Positions 43,991 to 57,439 are shown, counted from the stretch's first letter. The stretch is DNA of 64,000 bases from Anastrepha obliqua (GCF_027943255.1 NC_072893.1:127223784-127287783); one strand, 5' to 3'. The notes: generated by a model from the sequence alone, not told the origin. Numbers and translations: made by a program.

Positions 43991-45443
43991 GATGAAAGCG
44001 CATCTCCCTGTTGTGCACCTTTTGAAAGCATGCAATCAAAATTTTTTGTTCTCTGAAAATCGTTAGAAATGGCACAAAGGTCATGAAGCACATAAAAACA
44101 GTGAGATATTGATTCCGCGCACAATTACGCCCTTTTTCGCATAGGGTTGACTGCCTGCACTTAATGGCTGCCAAAATAATACGTCTGCCCTTACAAGCGT
44201 GAGCAGACTTCATATCAGCTTGTTGAGCAATGGAGCAAATTTGTATTATTATTAGGCTGAGTGGCACTGTTTTATTATTGGTTTTGGAGTAAGTTGTTTT
44301 TCGTGTTATATTTTTTGTGTGTGCTATGCTCAAAACTATGTGAGACAAGCTTTCAGATTTCGGACTCACAAGTGACATATGTATGTCAAATTAGTTTTAT
44401 TGGCACTTGTCTCACCCGTCTCTATAATTTATCTTATCATGTTAGACATGTACAGGCAGCGTCAGAAGAAGGTGTACACCACATATTGACAAGTTTTGAC
44501 CATTTATTAATTTACTCTTCTAATTTCCATTATTTTTTTATAAAAGCACAGTTCATACAGCCACAAAAACTATATAAAGCAAAGCTTCAAACAAAATTTT
44601 TATAAATTATAACTTCTATAACTTTTTATTTATCATTTCTAAAAAAATTTCAAGTATTCAGTTTTATATCCCATTGAATTTTGGTTTATCAAACTGCAAG
44701 TTTGAACTAACTCAAAAGTCACAGTGATTTTTGAAAATTTTTTTCGATCGCGGTCTGATACATTTTCTCCATTTAACGCCTACTCCGCATATTTTTTATA
44801 TGGAAGAAAAAACCCAACTCCGCTAACCGGAAAAATTCTAAAAAATCTTTGCGATTTTTGATTCACCTAAAACTTGCACTTTATTATCCCAAAATTTAAT
44901 GATCTATTAAGCTGCATACCCAAATTTTTCCTAAAAATTCTGATTAAAATTTCTGAATTTCGATCAAAATTTACCGATTTCTTATAAATTTTGTATAAGG
45001 TTTGAAACTTTGCGTAATATGGTTTTTGTTGTAGTGTAAGCCATAATTTTATAAAAAATAATTGAAACTAAAAAATATATAATCAATAGTCAAAACTTGT
45101 GGTGTTTATCTTCTTTTGACGCTGACTGCATATGCACATGATTTTTCCCCGGCAAAAAGGGTTCAGCATTAAGGCATAAATACTTATTTATATAAGTGAC
45201 ACTTTTCTGCGCTCGCGTGTGAGATTTTGGCGCAATATAGTGACAAATATCTAGAGTACTTGATATGCATCTTTGAAAATGTGCCAGAAGACATAAAGTC
45301 AAATCACAGTCGCTCAAATTCTTTCCATCATAACGACTACAAAAAGGTTTATGCTGAAAAGTATCGGTATTTCGGGGCAGCTTCAAACTGTAGTCTTGGA
45401 CAACATCAAAATGTACACCACAAATTTTAGTTATCAAGGGTAT
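43991..45443. other. Unassigned DNA
   Basis: No gene is recognised; the frames at 43971-44378, 44261-44605 and 45090-45539 overlap on opposite strands and have no family signature. Confidence 0.45.
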
Positions 45444-45444
45444 A

Positions 45445-45610
45445 CATCTGTTTTTGATGTTAAAAATGCTCCTTGCACAGGCAGGCCCTTCGTCGAAAAT
45501 GTCGATAAAATCACAGAAATAATCGAAGTTGGCCGGCATGTTAGTTAGGAATCGCCCAGAAGCTAAAAATCGGTCATAAAACAGTTTTAAACTATTTGCG
45601 CTAAAATTTT
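45445..45610 (+). pseudogene. Mariner transposase N-terminal fragment
   Basis: The frame reads FDVKNAPCTGRPFVENVDKI then TEIIEVGRHVS, a TAG, and after a frameshift LGIAQKLKIGHKTVLNYLR. This is the GRP linker and second helix-turn-helix of a SETMAR-related mariner transposase. The rest of the element is missing. Confidence 0.7.
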
Positions 45611-46599
45611 ATGTAAAAATAACGGAATTCTTTTCCCCAAATTAATATTTATAATACCTACTTACCCACTCTCCCACAGGCAAGAATACCCATCAAAACT
45701 GGTTATATTCCATACCCATACCCAATTGATATAAGATCATTGGAATTTTACCTCGAACATGAGCTAATTTACGTGTATACCAATTACTTTGATGAAATTT
45801 CTTTAAGTCAATTGCGCTCGTATAAGAGACCGAGTTGAATGAACTGAGAGGCATAACTCAACTCATGAAATGTTTAAAGCAGATTAAGTGAAGTGCTCGG
45901 GTAGCACTGAATGGCACTCCACTTCATAGTAGATATATTCTCTGAAGGCAACAAATAAAATTTTTATGGCACAAATTTGTATTCGAAAATTTCATATACT
46001 TATTACCTAGAGTGTAGACCCAAAAGCCAAGTTCGTCACGTCGATTTGCCTCATTATGGCCTTATAATAAATGCATTGCAGGCGTGATGGCCATTAATCT
46101 GCCTATACATAAACAATTTAGCAAGCAGTACCCAGTAGAGAACAGCACTGGTTACCAAGCAATGTTGCTAACTTGGAGAGACTTACCCGACTTATTCTTT
46201 CTTGCCATATTAGAGCGTGGCCGAGATTTGCTGGGCGATGGCATGAGTTGTGTTAATTGGTCACTCCCTGCATTTGACAATGTTCGAAGTGTCCATCAAT
46301 TACCCCTTTCCACACATACATACATTTTTGGGCTGTGGTACTGCAGTCACAGTTTTCAACCGTATCTAATTCTGGGTAAACATAGCACCATCTTTCTTGG
46401 GAACTTTATGCAATATAAACTCAGGCCGATAGTCTTAGTAGCTAGTGCCTCTTTTTTGTAATGTAGTTATTTATAATTATATTTCATTATTAATAAATAA
46501 ATAAATAAATAAAGTTTAGTCTACCTTCCATCTTATAAATTAAAAAAAATAATAATAAGTTAATAAAAAATATATTTTTAAAACATTGTTTTTCATCCA
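45611..46599. other. Unassigned DNA with one 125-codon frame
   Basis: 46084-46461 is an open frame (MMAINLPIHKQFSKQYPVEN at its start) with no family I recognise. It has no clear promoter or intron context, and a TAAA repeat at 46491-46512 follows it. I would not call it a gene without transcript support. Confidence 0.4.
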
Positions 46600-47165
46600 G
46601 TAAAAATATATAGACTAGTTCATATTTAACAAAAAAAAAACATATAGCCACTTCAAGATTACTCTCATCTACAAAAAAATTACCAATTCAGCAATAAGTT
46701 TTGCTCCAAGTCCAAAGTAGTGAAGATGATCTTCACCATTTTAACTAGTAAAAATATAGTGACTTCCGGACTAGTTATGAAAAATTTCCCATTCTGAAAA
46801 GAAACTATCAAATTTTGATAAAAGAAATACCAAATTCCGGAGGTCTTACTGAAACTATTTAATAAAAAAACGGTTACTTCCGGACTAGTTGCGAAAAAGT
46901 GCCCATTTTGAAAAGAAAGTAACAAATTTTGAACAAAACAGGAAATATCGAATGTAAAAAAAAACCATATCTCGGAGGTCATACTTAAAGTTGTAAAAAT
47001 ATGCTCACTTCCGGGCTAGTCGCGAAAAAGCACCCATTTTGATCCCATCCATGAAATATCAGATTTGTAAGAAAGCACTGTTTCTCAATTAGGCTAGTAC
47101 CATTTTCAAACTAGTAAAAATATGCCTAGTTTCGGACTAGTTGCGAAAAAGCACCCATTCTGCAC
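46600..47165. repeat. ~122-bp tandem array, four units
   Basis: A block CTTCCGGACTAGTTGCGAAAAA followed by GCACCCATTTTGAAAAGAAA recurs near 46763, 46878, 47008 and 47130; spacing 115-130. Units also share a GGAGGTC(A/T)TACT segment. Moderately diverged. Confidence 0.85.
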
Positions 47166-48589
47166 TCGTAAGTTTTTCCAATCGTTCACGTTTTCTGCAG
47201 TGACAGCAGATACATACGAGTACATGCATAAGTAATCACACGCGCTTAATTTCGTGTACGCAACGGTTTCTTCCACCCAACTGCAAAGTAATCTTTGTTT
47301 ATTGATATTTTCGGTTTAAGGACACCCAGCAAACATTAATGTAGAGATTAGAATGTAGCATAAAAGCCTTAAGAGAGCAAAATATAAGTTAATAATTAAT
47401 AAAAAATTACATCCAAAAAATATCATCCCCCAATGATCCCAGCTGAGAAGCTTCAACAAACTAAAATTTATTCAAGCATTAAACAGAATCGCCAACTCCT
47501 TCATAAACATATCCGAAACTTGAGCTTTATGGCCTACGTTGCTGTAGTTGTTCACCCCAGCCAATTTTATCAATATTTTTTACAGCTATTGACTGCTGTC
47601 TTTCACTTCTCCGAATAGGTTGGATGCCCACAGCTGTTTAACTGCGTAGGACAATTGGCACATTCGACCCGCCCTGAAGAAACGAACATCAACAACAACA
47701 GACGGTGGTTCTGTACGCTTACAAGCTGCAGTTGTTTTTTCCATTCGCTATGTTGTTGTATATTCCCTGCTGGCAGAGTTTATGTCTTTCAATGATGTAT
47801 TGAATTCAATGAAAGAGAAAAACAGTGAGGTGGAAAAATTATCAAATGGACAGGAGATTACTTAATAGAGTAAAGCAAAAGAAAATTGAAGCAAATAAAA
47901 ATAAATAACTAAATATTTAGCAGAAATACATAGGAAGCTATGGAACAATCAAATGACGTTGATAAATATATCTCCTAGTGGGACACTTGCCAGAAAAAAA
48001 TATAAATGTTTTTTTTGTTTTTACTACTGAGTGATATAAAATATTTTAGCCAATTTAATGAGCATACTAGACCTCCTGGTCGGAGTGCATACCTCTTTCT
48101 CATATCTATCTATGGCCATGACTGTATAGCCATCTCTCGAATGAACGTATCCCATTTTGAATATCGCGCCAAACAATTCTCGTCTTTGAGCCAAAATAGT
48201 CAGCAAGTCGTTTTTCACATTTGGGTTAGAAATGGAATGTCGTCGACCGTTGACTATTTACGTCTCTATTAACCTCTTCATACTTCCGATCGGCAGGAGT
48301 AGCAAAACAATGTGCGCAAAGATGCCTAAACCTTAGCCAAGCGAACGCTGAGCACGGAAGGAGAAGATGGTGAAATGATTACACGTCACCCTCTGGGCAT
48401 GGATGATCTCAACTACTGATAGTTTGACAACACAACTGTATGGCTCCCGCTTCTTTCGGAAGTTACACATGGAAAATCGAGAAAATACAGCCAGCATATC
48501 TTTCTACTCCTGCAAATCTATGGTCTCAAGCGACCAAAAAATGGTCTCAACCGACAAGTCGTTCTTTAGATATCCAACGTAGTGCTTTT
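47166..48589. other. Unassigned DNA
   Basis: No gene is recognised. 48290-48590 may be decayed LINE sequence upstream of the RNase H remnant, but I cannot assign motifs. Confidence 0.45.
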
Positions 48590-49500
48590 GCCAATTTTAA
48601 CGTAAGGATGCTGGTTTGATGGAAAGCTCTTCGGAAGGGCTATAATATTAGTACGGATCAATACGGATTCAAAGGACTGCTTGTATTTGCATCACTGGAG
48701 CATGTAAAACTTACCCCAGTGCAGCCCTGAAAATCGGTTTGCATTTACTTTCCGTCGCCTTTGACGTAATTTCCATCGTTGCTCAAATTGCAATCACGTT
48801 AAAGGAAGTTGGTCTATGGAGATAATCTCTCAAAGGACATGACAGCATTTTTTTCAGTTAACAACGCAGTCCACTGATCTCCGTGCAGATCCCTCTAGCC
48901 GCAAACTGTCTTCACTGACGGCTCCAAGGTGGAATAGGGCGTTGGAGCAGGGGTTTTCTCTAAATCAGCGAATTTATATAATTCCTTAAAACTGCCGAAC
49001 ACCGGCATTGTTCCTCAAACAGAAGTATTTGTGATCCTGCAGGCATGCGAAAGGTTTGCGAAGAGGAAGAACAAGGCATTTTTTCCGATAGTCATTTCCA
49101 TTAGGAGGATATCAAATCTCTTGGGTGTGCAGGTAAAATCTCTCTGATCTGGGAGCATAAAGGCGTCTTAGTGCTATTTGGGGAGCGTGCAGGTACTTCA
49201 ACCATTTCACCAACCTACCTACTACATGGCTACCGGTTGAGTTCGTTTAATGGCTGAATTTTTCGCTTTGCAAGGACTGTGAAATATGCAGAGCTTGCAA
49301 GTGCGTGGAGCTCATTCCTTGAAGGTTAAGTTAGATAACAACTGGCATTGCTTAGCTGACACTGCAGTCTGCTTGTGGTAGGGCTCACCCTTTCCACAGT
49401 TCAAACAACGGAGTGGGTGTCTTACACTTTAAAATTCATGCTTTTTATGCTTTTTACACAACTGCAATTAGATATGCGGCTTTTAGCATACGAGGCTTTC
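48590..49500 (+). pseudogene. LINE ORF2 C-terminal remnant with RNase H
   Basis: At about 48685-48740 the frame reads CICITGACKTYPSAALKIGL, the segment that precedes RNase H in several insect LINE families. At 48905-49010 there is VFTDGSKVE, a stop, then GVGAGVFSKSANLYNSLKLP, and QTEVFVILQACERFAKRKN: the first catalytic Asp and the E helix of RNase H. LGVQVK and a degraded downstream part follow. The stops and frame changes make it a relic. It probably belongs to the same broad LINE group as 3095-3950. Confidence 0.65.
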
Positions 49501-50194
49501 GTGTCAGCGCCTCAACACCCAACAATTTTTTGCTAAACAAAAGAATGTAATACAGTTTAAAAGAGACATGAAAAGAGTAAACGTGTACAACTGGCGTTAC
49601 ATAGTCTGGATTTTGTTGTTTTTTTGCGTTGTAGTTTCAACAAAAATAGCAACTCAGACAGAGAACAAAAGATGTGAAATTCCTAATCTAAACTACTATA
49701 CAGCATAAACAAATGATTTGGTGCTGCGGCGAGTGAGCGGGCTGTTCTCGAGGAATCCAAGCATGAAAATTTAGTGGCGGAAACAAACAACCAGAATAAA
49801 GGAGAAATCGCTGAACGTGAGTGGGTGCACTAAGCATGGCAGAAATATAGACACATTTACATATGTACATGTGTAAGTTTGTGATTTTATGCATCATGAA
49901 GTTTTTCATGCACATTTGAAACTCTTAGACGTACAAATATTAGATATTTAGAAAATATTGGTGGCATTGGAAAAGAAGAGATAATTCGACCTGAAAAACG
50001 CTCAGTGTCAACGAGGCAGAACTAGGAATGCAATTTAGTTTCGGGAAGTTGCGAACATATTTAAGTTATGAGCTAAATTTTACTATCGATCTTCCAAAAA
50101 GAGTGCTCCTAGCTCTAAAACAATAACCCCTCGTTGGAAGGGCTCCGAAGTTAGGCCATTCAACAAAGTGGTTACTACCCCCTTGACCTCCTAT
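49501..50194. other. Unassigned DNA
   Basis: No gene or element is recognised. Confidence 0.5.
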
Positions 50195-50310
50195 AGAGGT
50201 AGCTCGTGCGTGCATCCTTTATTGTGTATTTTTGCCGAGCTAATTCTCAAATTTGTGGTGTGCGTCTTGCTCGTGTTCTACAAAGGAAGGAACTTACAAG
50301 TTTAGGCTGA
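50195..50310 (-). repeat. Dispersed repeat, tephritid type, copy C
   Basis: The minus strand reads AAACTTGTAAGTTCCTTCC, then AGACGCACACCACAAAT and TTAGCTCGGC, matching the second half of the unit seen at 3630-3685 and continuing further than that copy does. Confidence 0.55.
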
Positions 50311-50418
50311 CAGGTGGTTTTTTGAGACACGTTTTCTTGTTAGAAATACATTCGGAGGTTCATCATTGACTGCCATATAGGCAGTGCTATTAGAAAAAAC
50401 CCTGTTCTAATCATTTGG

Positions 50419-51203
50419 TTGTTGGCGTATGCCGATAATATCGGAATCATCAGCCTTAGCAACCGCGCTGTTAGTTCTGCCTTCTCCAAACTGAATAAAG
50501 AGGCAAAGCGAATGGGTCTGGTGGTGAACGAGGACAAAACGAAGTACCTCCTGTCTTCAAACAAATAGTCGGCGTACTAGCTTATCAGCACCCACGCCAC
50601 TGTAGACAGTTATGATGTCGCGGTTGTAAAGGACTTCGTATACTTAGCAACCAGCATCAATGTCAGCCTTGAAATCCAACGTAGAATCTCTCTTGCCAAC
50701 AAGTGCTACTTTGGACTAAGTAGGCAATTGAGTAGTAAAGTCCTCTCTCCACGAACAAAACTAACACTCTACAAGGCTCTCATCATGCCCGTCCTAACGT
50801 ATGGCGCAGAAGCGTGGACGATGACAACATCCGATGAAGCGACACTTCGAGTGTTTGAGAGAAAGATTCTGCGCAAGATTTTTGGGCCTTTGCAAGTTGG
50901 CAACGGCGAATATCGCAGGCGATGGAACGATGAGCTGTAAGAGCTTTACGATGACATAGACATAGCGCAGCGAATAAAGATCCAGCGGCTACGTTGGCTG
51001 GGTCATGTCGTCCGAATGGATACAAACGCTCCGGCTCTGAAAGTATTCGATGCGGTACCAGCTGGTAGTAGCAGAGGAAAAGGAAGGCCTCCTCTGCGTT
51101 GGAAAGATAAGGTGGAGAAGGAATTGGCTTCGTTTGGTATATCCAATTGGCGCCGCTGAGCAACATCGCGTAAGCGGTTATCGGGCCAATTAAGAAGAAG
51201 AAG
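50419..51203 (+). mobile_element. RTE-like LINE, second copy, 5' truncated
   Basis: It aligns to 7695-8452 of the first copy, starting at the catalytic box, here AYADNIGII (YADD to YADN). It then reads VVNEDKTKYLLSS, SLEIQRRISLANKCYFGLS, LTYGAEAWTMTTSDEATL, IQRLRWLGHVVRMD and GKGRPPLRWKDKVEK, and ends in the same AAG run. A perfect 10-bp duplication AATCATTTGG flanks it (50409-50418 and 51204-51213). Stops at 50566-50580 and 50938, and a small deletion near 50655, disrupt the frame. The truncation is the usual outcome of target-primed reverse transcription. Confidence 0.92.
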
Positions 51204-51213
51204 AATCATTTGG

Positions 51214-52410
51214 TTTCCCACATCCGTAGTGGATTTCTAACCCGGGCCAGCACCTACAGTGGCTGACTTACTGAGGTGCGACTTCATTCCACTTCGAGGA
51301 ATAAAAAAAGTTCGCCATATCAGCACTATAGAGCTATTCAATAGTTTTGAAATGACTTTCTTTGCCAAAAGCTCTGGATTTGTTGTAAGATTCTGCTATT
51401 CTGGGCCTGTTCGGAAGAGCACACAGAAAATGTGCGGCAGCAGCTGCCACAGAATACCAATAGATGGTTAGCCAGTTACTATGCACCCGGCTATTCATTG
51501 AGTATTCGATGTTTAAAAAAGCTTCTGGCTATGCCCGCAAGTTGTATACTCGCTCACTCAGGTGGTATGTCGCCAACTCTATTGGTGATATGGAACAAAA
51601 AGTCTGAGAAGATACTATAACTTATTAAAAAAGCCTCCAATTATAGGGTTGAAGTCAAGCACAATAGACGCATCAGAAGCCGCACTGCATTATGGCCCAA
51701 TACGAATGTAATTAACTACTCAAAGCTACCTGAACAGACACCGCACCTTTTAACAAACTTTTTCTAATTTCTATGAAATTTTTCATACTTCACCTGCAGT
51801 GCAATCGAAAAACATTTGTATGAGAGGTATAGGTAAAAGAGATGGGAGGAGGGGACTAGAAATAGGGCAGCCTACACCTCAGTTAATAGTTTTATTTCCA
51901 AGTGAATCCCTTTACATACACGTAAGCACCAATTAATTCAGGGCACGCCAACAAGACGGTACCAGGAATAGTAATAAATGCAGAAATATGCCGAAGAGTA
52001 AGTTGCTGTAAGAGGAAGCTTTCCTATAATTGACACACTTCACGCTCGTGGAGTTGTTATTGCACGTTCAACCTTAGAGCTAACATTCTTACGCCTTGCT
52101 TAGCTTAAGCAAACTCGGCTGTCGGTATCACACATTCACATAAACAAAGTGCTGTTTCATGTGCGCTGCAGAAAATTGAGAATACAATCGGTAGTGATGC
52201 GTAAAATGTATTTATTTATGTCGAAAAATAAACGAGTTGGAAAACGGAAGATAAAAGTAGTAAAAAGTTACCAGAAAAACTGCTAGGTGACGCTCTAAGT
52301 CAATTGATTTGAGTTGTTTTTTTCATGCCAAAAAGGTACCGCGTGGATGTCGCTAACGACATAATTCCCAAAACTGAATCCGACCCGACATTAATCGCAT
52401 CATTCAAACG
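51214..52410. other. Unassigned DNA
   Basis: No gene or element is recognised in this interval. Confidence 0.5.
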
Positions 52411-52412
52411 TA

Positions 52413-53339
52413 AAGGGTGATTTTTTAGCTATTATGTTTTTAAACAGTTGGTTTAAACAGCTGACGCACGTTTCGTGTTTTGTTTCACTGTCAAAGATCT
52501 GCAGTTTGGTCTTTAATTTAACCATGAATCGTCTTATAAACGAACAACGCTTGCAAATCAATGAATTTTATTATAAAAATGCGTGTTCTGTTAAGAAAGT
52601 TAAAGATCCCCTTTTTTATCCAAAAATTGTATTCAGCGACGAAGCTCATTTTTGGATCAATGGGTACGTAAATAAGCACAATTGTCCATTTTGTAGTGAA
52701 GATCAGCCAGAATAATTGCAAGAGCAACCAATGTATCCAGAAAAGGTCATAGTTTGGTGCGGTTTATGGGCTGGAGGTATCATTGCACCGTACTTCTTCA
52801 AAGATGCGGCGAATCGTTACGTAACTGTGAATGGTGAGCGCTATCGTGAAATGATATCCAACTTTTTTTTGCCAAACATGCAAGAGCTTGACTTGCATGA
52901 CATGTGGTTTCAGCAAGACGGTGCCACATGCCACACAGCACGCGTAACAATGGACTTGTTGAGAGGCGAGTTCGGTGAACATTTTATTTCACGCTCGGGA
53001 CCTGTAAATTGGCCACCCAGATCGCACGATATAACGCCTTTAGATTATTTTTTGTGGGGCTATGTCAACACTCATGTCTATTCAGACAAGCCTGTTTCAA
53101 TTAAACATTGGAAGACAACATTAAAGCATTTATATGTGAGATACCAGCCGAAACATTGGAAAGAGTATGCCAAAATTGGACTATTGAGCGCAGTCGCGGT
53201 CAACATTTGCATGAAGTAATCTTCAAAGATTAAATTATATGGACTGTACTATCGATTTAAATAAAAATTGCATGCATTTTTCTGAATTTTACGTGTGTTT
53301 TTTTTTTAACTTTTCTATAGCTCTTAAAAAATCACCCTT
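52413..53339 (+). mobile_element. DD41D (rosa-type) mariner, internally deleted
   Basis: The ends AAGGGTGATTTTTTA (left) and its inverse (right) are flanked by TA at 52411-52412 and 53340-53341. The element is 927 bp and keeps both terminal repeats but has lost part of the transposase, so at best it could be moved in trans. The DD41D spacing corresponds to the rosa lineage named from Ceratitis rosa. Confidence 0.9.
52523..53219 (+). pseudogene. DD41D mariner transposase lacking its DNA-binding region
   Basis: The start MNRLINEQRLQINEFYYKN is joined in frame, after KKVK, straight to DPLFYPKIVFSDEAHFWIN, the first catalytic Asp. The helix-turn-helix region and linker (over 100 residues expected) are gone. 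A nonsense TAA at 52713-52715 follows. The second Asp is in MWFQQDGATCHTARVTMD and the third in ITPLDYFLWGYV, with 41 residues between them. A frameshift near 53095 corrupts the last 40 residues. Confidence 0.9.
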
Positions 53340-53341
53340 TA

Positions 53342-55249
53342 TTATTACTGAACACAAAATGTAAATTTGTGAGTACGACACGCAATCCACTCTAAATTTA
53401 CCAAGACCAAAAAACTACGTAGTTTTCAGTCAAGAAAAAAAGTAATGATGCACACGCGGTTTTTCATATTCTCATCAATTTAATTTTAAGTTGATCCTAA
53501 TTTATGTGTTTGGTCGGGGAATAAGTTCGTAGCGCTCTTATACTTAGTTTTACTCTACAATGATTTTTTTGCTCTTTGGCAAAGTGTAAGTATTCATTCA
53601 CAGAACTATTTTCATTGCATTTTTGAGTTATTTTATTTTTTATTAGTTTTGAGGCTTAGAAATGGAATACCCAGGAGGCAAAAATCTATATTTGCAACAC
53701 CTGCGCTTCTTTGCTTTTCATCGAGGTCTACAGCATGGAAATGGTTTGCAAACTTAAAAGATAGCGTTCAAGCTCACGTTTCTCAGGGACCCAGTAGCCA
53801 TAAGGGGTTACTAGAACTTGAAACTAATGATTTTAATTATAAAATTTATTTTTATTATCTTACTAAAAATCTGGATATATCTCATAGAATATTCTATGAA
53901 AATTTTACGTGAAATTAAGAAAAACATTTCCGAGATAGGCCGGGCCGGCCTATTTTTCGTCTTTTATTACATTGTTTGTCTTTATATTATTATTATTTAT
54001 ATTTTTCAAGTCCGTTGAGGTGCTTTCTTTAAGAAATGATGAACTCTTTCTTGTTCAATTTTCGCCTGCAAAAATACAAATCTAAAGATTTTCTTGCTCT
54101 AAGCATGAATTTTATTATTATTATTTATAGGAGATATATACAATATAACCCTAACATAATTAGCGCACTGGCTACTAGGGCCTTCAGAGCATGAATTGTA
54201 ATATGCTGCTACTCACAAAAATAATATCGCTTTTTTTTTTGTTTTACGTTGAATTGTACTCGCAAGAGGGGGGTCCATGAAATATAGTCCCAAAGCAGAA
54301 TATTCAAAATTTGAAAATAAAATTTCTCTAAATATTTGTCAAATATTTAACTTTGATGTGTTGAAAAGTTTTAATAAAATATTATATTTCATTATTTCAT
54401 ATTACAAAAAAACGTGTCTGTCTTTGCACAATCCATTTAAGCCCTTACGAAGGCAATATACTCAAATCTGTGACGTCAGAATGCAGTGACATTTTTTTTC
54501 CAAGTGCGCCACTGCTTTGCAGCAACCGAGTACAATTCCCTACCCATAATTAAATTTATTTTATAGATTCGCCTATTTACAGTAATTTCTTTAATGCAAA
54601 ATTAATTTTTATTTAAATTTTCTCTTGAGACACACAACTTTCCCGTATATTCTCGCAAGGCATTTTCACACGAAAAGTGTAAAACTGTTTCAAAACAAAC
54701 TTGTCATTTGCTGCAAGAGAACAGCGTGCAATATGTGTCTGTTTGTGTATACACCAAATATGAACTCCGCTGCTTATCTTTAATAAAATTCGTTGCAAAC
54801 TCACACCATGGCACATATGCATCTATACGCACAAAGAAGCTTAATCTTAAAGAATAGCTGGAGCGAGCATGACAGGACGACAATAGCACATACATATACA
54901 TGTACATACATACATATGTATGTACATAATACACATAAACATGTAATTAATGATGTACAGAGTTTTCTGTGACGGTAAAGAACTACGCGAAACTGTACTC
55001 ATGCATATATGTGTGGATAGTAGGAGAGAGCAAATGCATGTGAGAAATGTTAGTAACGGCAATAAGGATTGTTGATAGCACATAAAAACTCCGTACACTA
55101 CTATTTCATTGTTGCGTGCACTAGACCCTGTAGAGAATGTCACGAGTAGTGAACTGATGCGGTTCTAGTGAAGAAAAAGTACTTCGCCTTCTTTGTTCTC
55201 TCGAGGTATGCGATGCTATAGAAGAATACTAATACTAGTACGAATTTCA
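53342..55249. other. Unassigned AT-rich DNA
   Basis: No gene is recognised. A GTACATACATACATATGTAT palindromic microsatellite lies at about 54902-54925. Confidence 0.5.
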
Positions 55250-56300
55250 GAAGTTGGAATCTAGTGCACTCTGCATCATTCTTTCCAAACCATATACCGC
55301 AACTAGTACCAAATTTGGCAGTTTGAGTCTAGTTTGATTTGCATTTCTTTTTCATTAGCTCCGAACTAACACTTATCAATTCGAGTCTAGTTCCTTTTGC
55401 TTTATTAGTTTGAAACTAGTACCAAATTTGACAGCTAAAGTTCAGTTTGTTTCGAATTCTTTTTTGTCAGTTCTGAACTAGCCCTAAATTTATCAATTCG
55501 AGTCTAGTTAATTTTGCATTCATTTTTCATTAGTTCGCTATTAGTATCAAATTTGACCGTTTGAGTCTAGTTCGCTTTGCATTCTTTTTTAATTGGTTTC
55601 AAACTAGTACTAAATTTATCAATTCCAGTCTAGTTCCTTTTACATTATTTTTTCATTAGTTCGAAACTAGTACCAAACTTAACAATTTGAGCCTAGTTCG
55701 ATTTGCATTATTCTTTCATTAGTTCCGAGCTAACATTAAATTTACCAATTTGAATATAGTTCCTTATCCATTATTTTTTCACTAATTCGGAACTAGTACC
55801 AAACTACACAGTTAGAGTACAGCCCACTTCGCATTCTTTTTGCATTAGTTCTGAACTAGCTCTAAATATCTCGATTCGAGTATAGTTCCTTTTCCATTAT
55901 TTTTCCACTAGTTCAAAACGAGTGCCAAATTCCACAGTTAAAGTCCAGTTCGCTTAACTTTTTTTCATGAGTTCTAAACTAGCTCTAAATTTCTTAATTC
56001 AAGTTTAGTGCCCTTTGCATTCGTGCCCATTCATTAGTTCGAAACTAGTACCAACTGTGAAATAAGTTAAAAATCTAGTTGACTTTGCATTATTTTTCAT
56101 TATTTTTTCGTTGGTTCCGAACAAGTACCGAATTTATCGAAACGAGTCTAGTTCCTTTTCATTAGTCCGAAACTAGTACCAAATTCCACAGTTTACTTTT
56201 AGTTCGATTTTCATTCTTTTTTCGTTAGTACTAGTACCAAATTCGAAAGTATGGATCTTATACGCATAGCGTCCGTTTCTCTCTACTTCGAAACTTGTAC
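55250..56300. repeat. ~125-bp dimeric tandem array
   Basis: AGTACCAAATTTGACAG-like blocks fall near 55304, 55419, 55544, 55670, 55796, 55921, 56047 and 56176, intervals 115-129. Between them are half-units starting CTAAATTTATCAATTCGAG. Each ~62-bp half contains GAGTCTAGTTC, TTTGCATT, TTTTTCATTAGTTC and GAACTAG. The monomer length and AGTAC(C/T)AAA core recall the arrays at 230-1110 and 59085-60150. Confidence 0.88.
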
Positions 56301-57439
56301 TGAAGTCAACATTTACTTCGCTCTAAAACTCTTCATCATTAGTTCGAAACCAGCAACTAATATAATTTGGGATATCCTTCGACACCAGCTATAAATTCCG
56401 CAGATCAAATATTATACTAATATAGTTCCAAACTATTAAAGTATTAAATTCAACAAGTGATAAAAAACCAACTGCTCCATTTGTGAAACAACATCAAAAT
56501 TTTTTCCTACTACTCTGAAGAAGACTTCTGTCAAAGTGCATCCTACTTAATTTTTCCTCGCAGGGGTACTTGCGCGTGGTTCAATGTGTTTAACCGCGGG
56601 CACTTTCACTGGAATGGTTAAGCAACAGCTTTTGTGGTCACTGAAAAGTTATGAGCTTCACTTTATACTCTTTTAAAAGGGCATTTATGAGCTGTTGAAG
56701 AGCAGGAAAACACATTCGCATATAAATTCGTGCACATACATCCATGCATAAATATACATATATTTTTATGGGATACAAATGAGCTTCTATACACAGCTTC
56801 ATGCATAGATTTTTCCTCTGGTGAATAGCAAAATTTCTAATAATAATAAAATACAGACTTGACATACATATGAACTCATAATGCGCCAAAATGTTTCAAA
56901 GGCTTTTTATATGCCAGCGATGGCTGACAAAATAGCTGATACAATTTTTTAATTTCGCATACATGGAGAAATACATTTAAAGTTTGATATTATTATCATT
57001 TTTTTAATTTCCCTTTTTCTTGACATCAGTTTATTAAGACGAAAGCTCGGACATGGTGATAATAAATTTTAAACGTCATGCCACGCTTTTATTCTGTATT
57101 TATTCACTTTGATAATATCACGGACCTGATTGCGTTTATAACCTGTGGCAATTTATTCACAAGCTCACTTATCGGATTGAATTATTTTTAATGGTCAATA
57201 GTTGTCAGAAAATCTTACAAACTGTGAAAACGGACTTCACATTGTGCTCAGTAATATGATTCACTGCTTACTTTGACTTTGTTTATAAATAAAATTTCCC
57301 CATCCTGATTGATATGAATCCCCAGATGACTCATCCGCTACCAATGTGCCCGGAAAAAGTGCTGTTGGCACGATATATTTTTTATTTAAACTAAAGCTGA
57401 ATGGAAATGTTTTTTTCTGAAATACCACGATTTTAGCGT
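56301..57439. other. Unassigned DNA
   Basis: Trails out of the tandem array with scattered GAAACTAG blocks to about 56420. No gene is recognised after that. Confidence 0.5.

Noticed and set aside
46084..46461. 125-codon plus-strand frame as a host gene
   Set aside because: No recognisable domain, no splice or promoter context, and lengths like this occur by chance in 64 kb. Kept only as a note.
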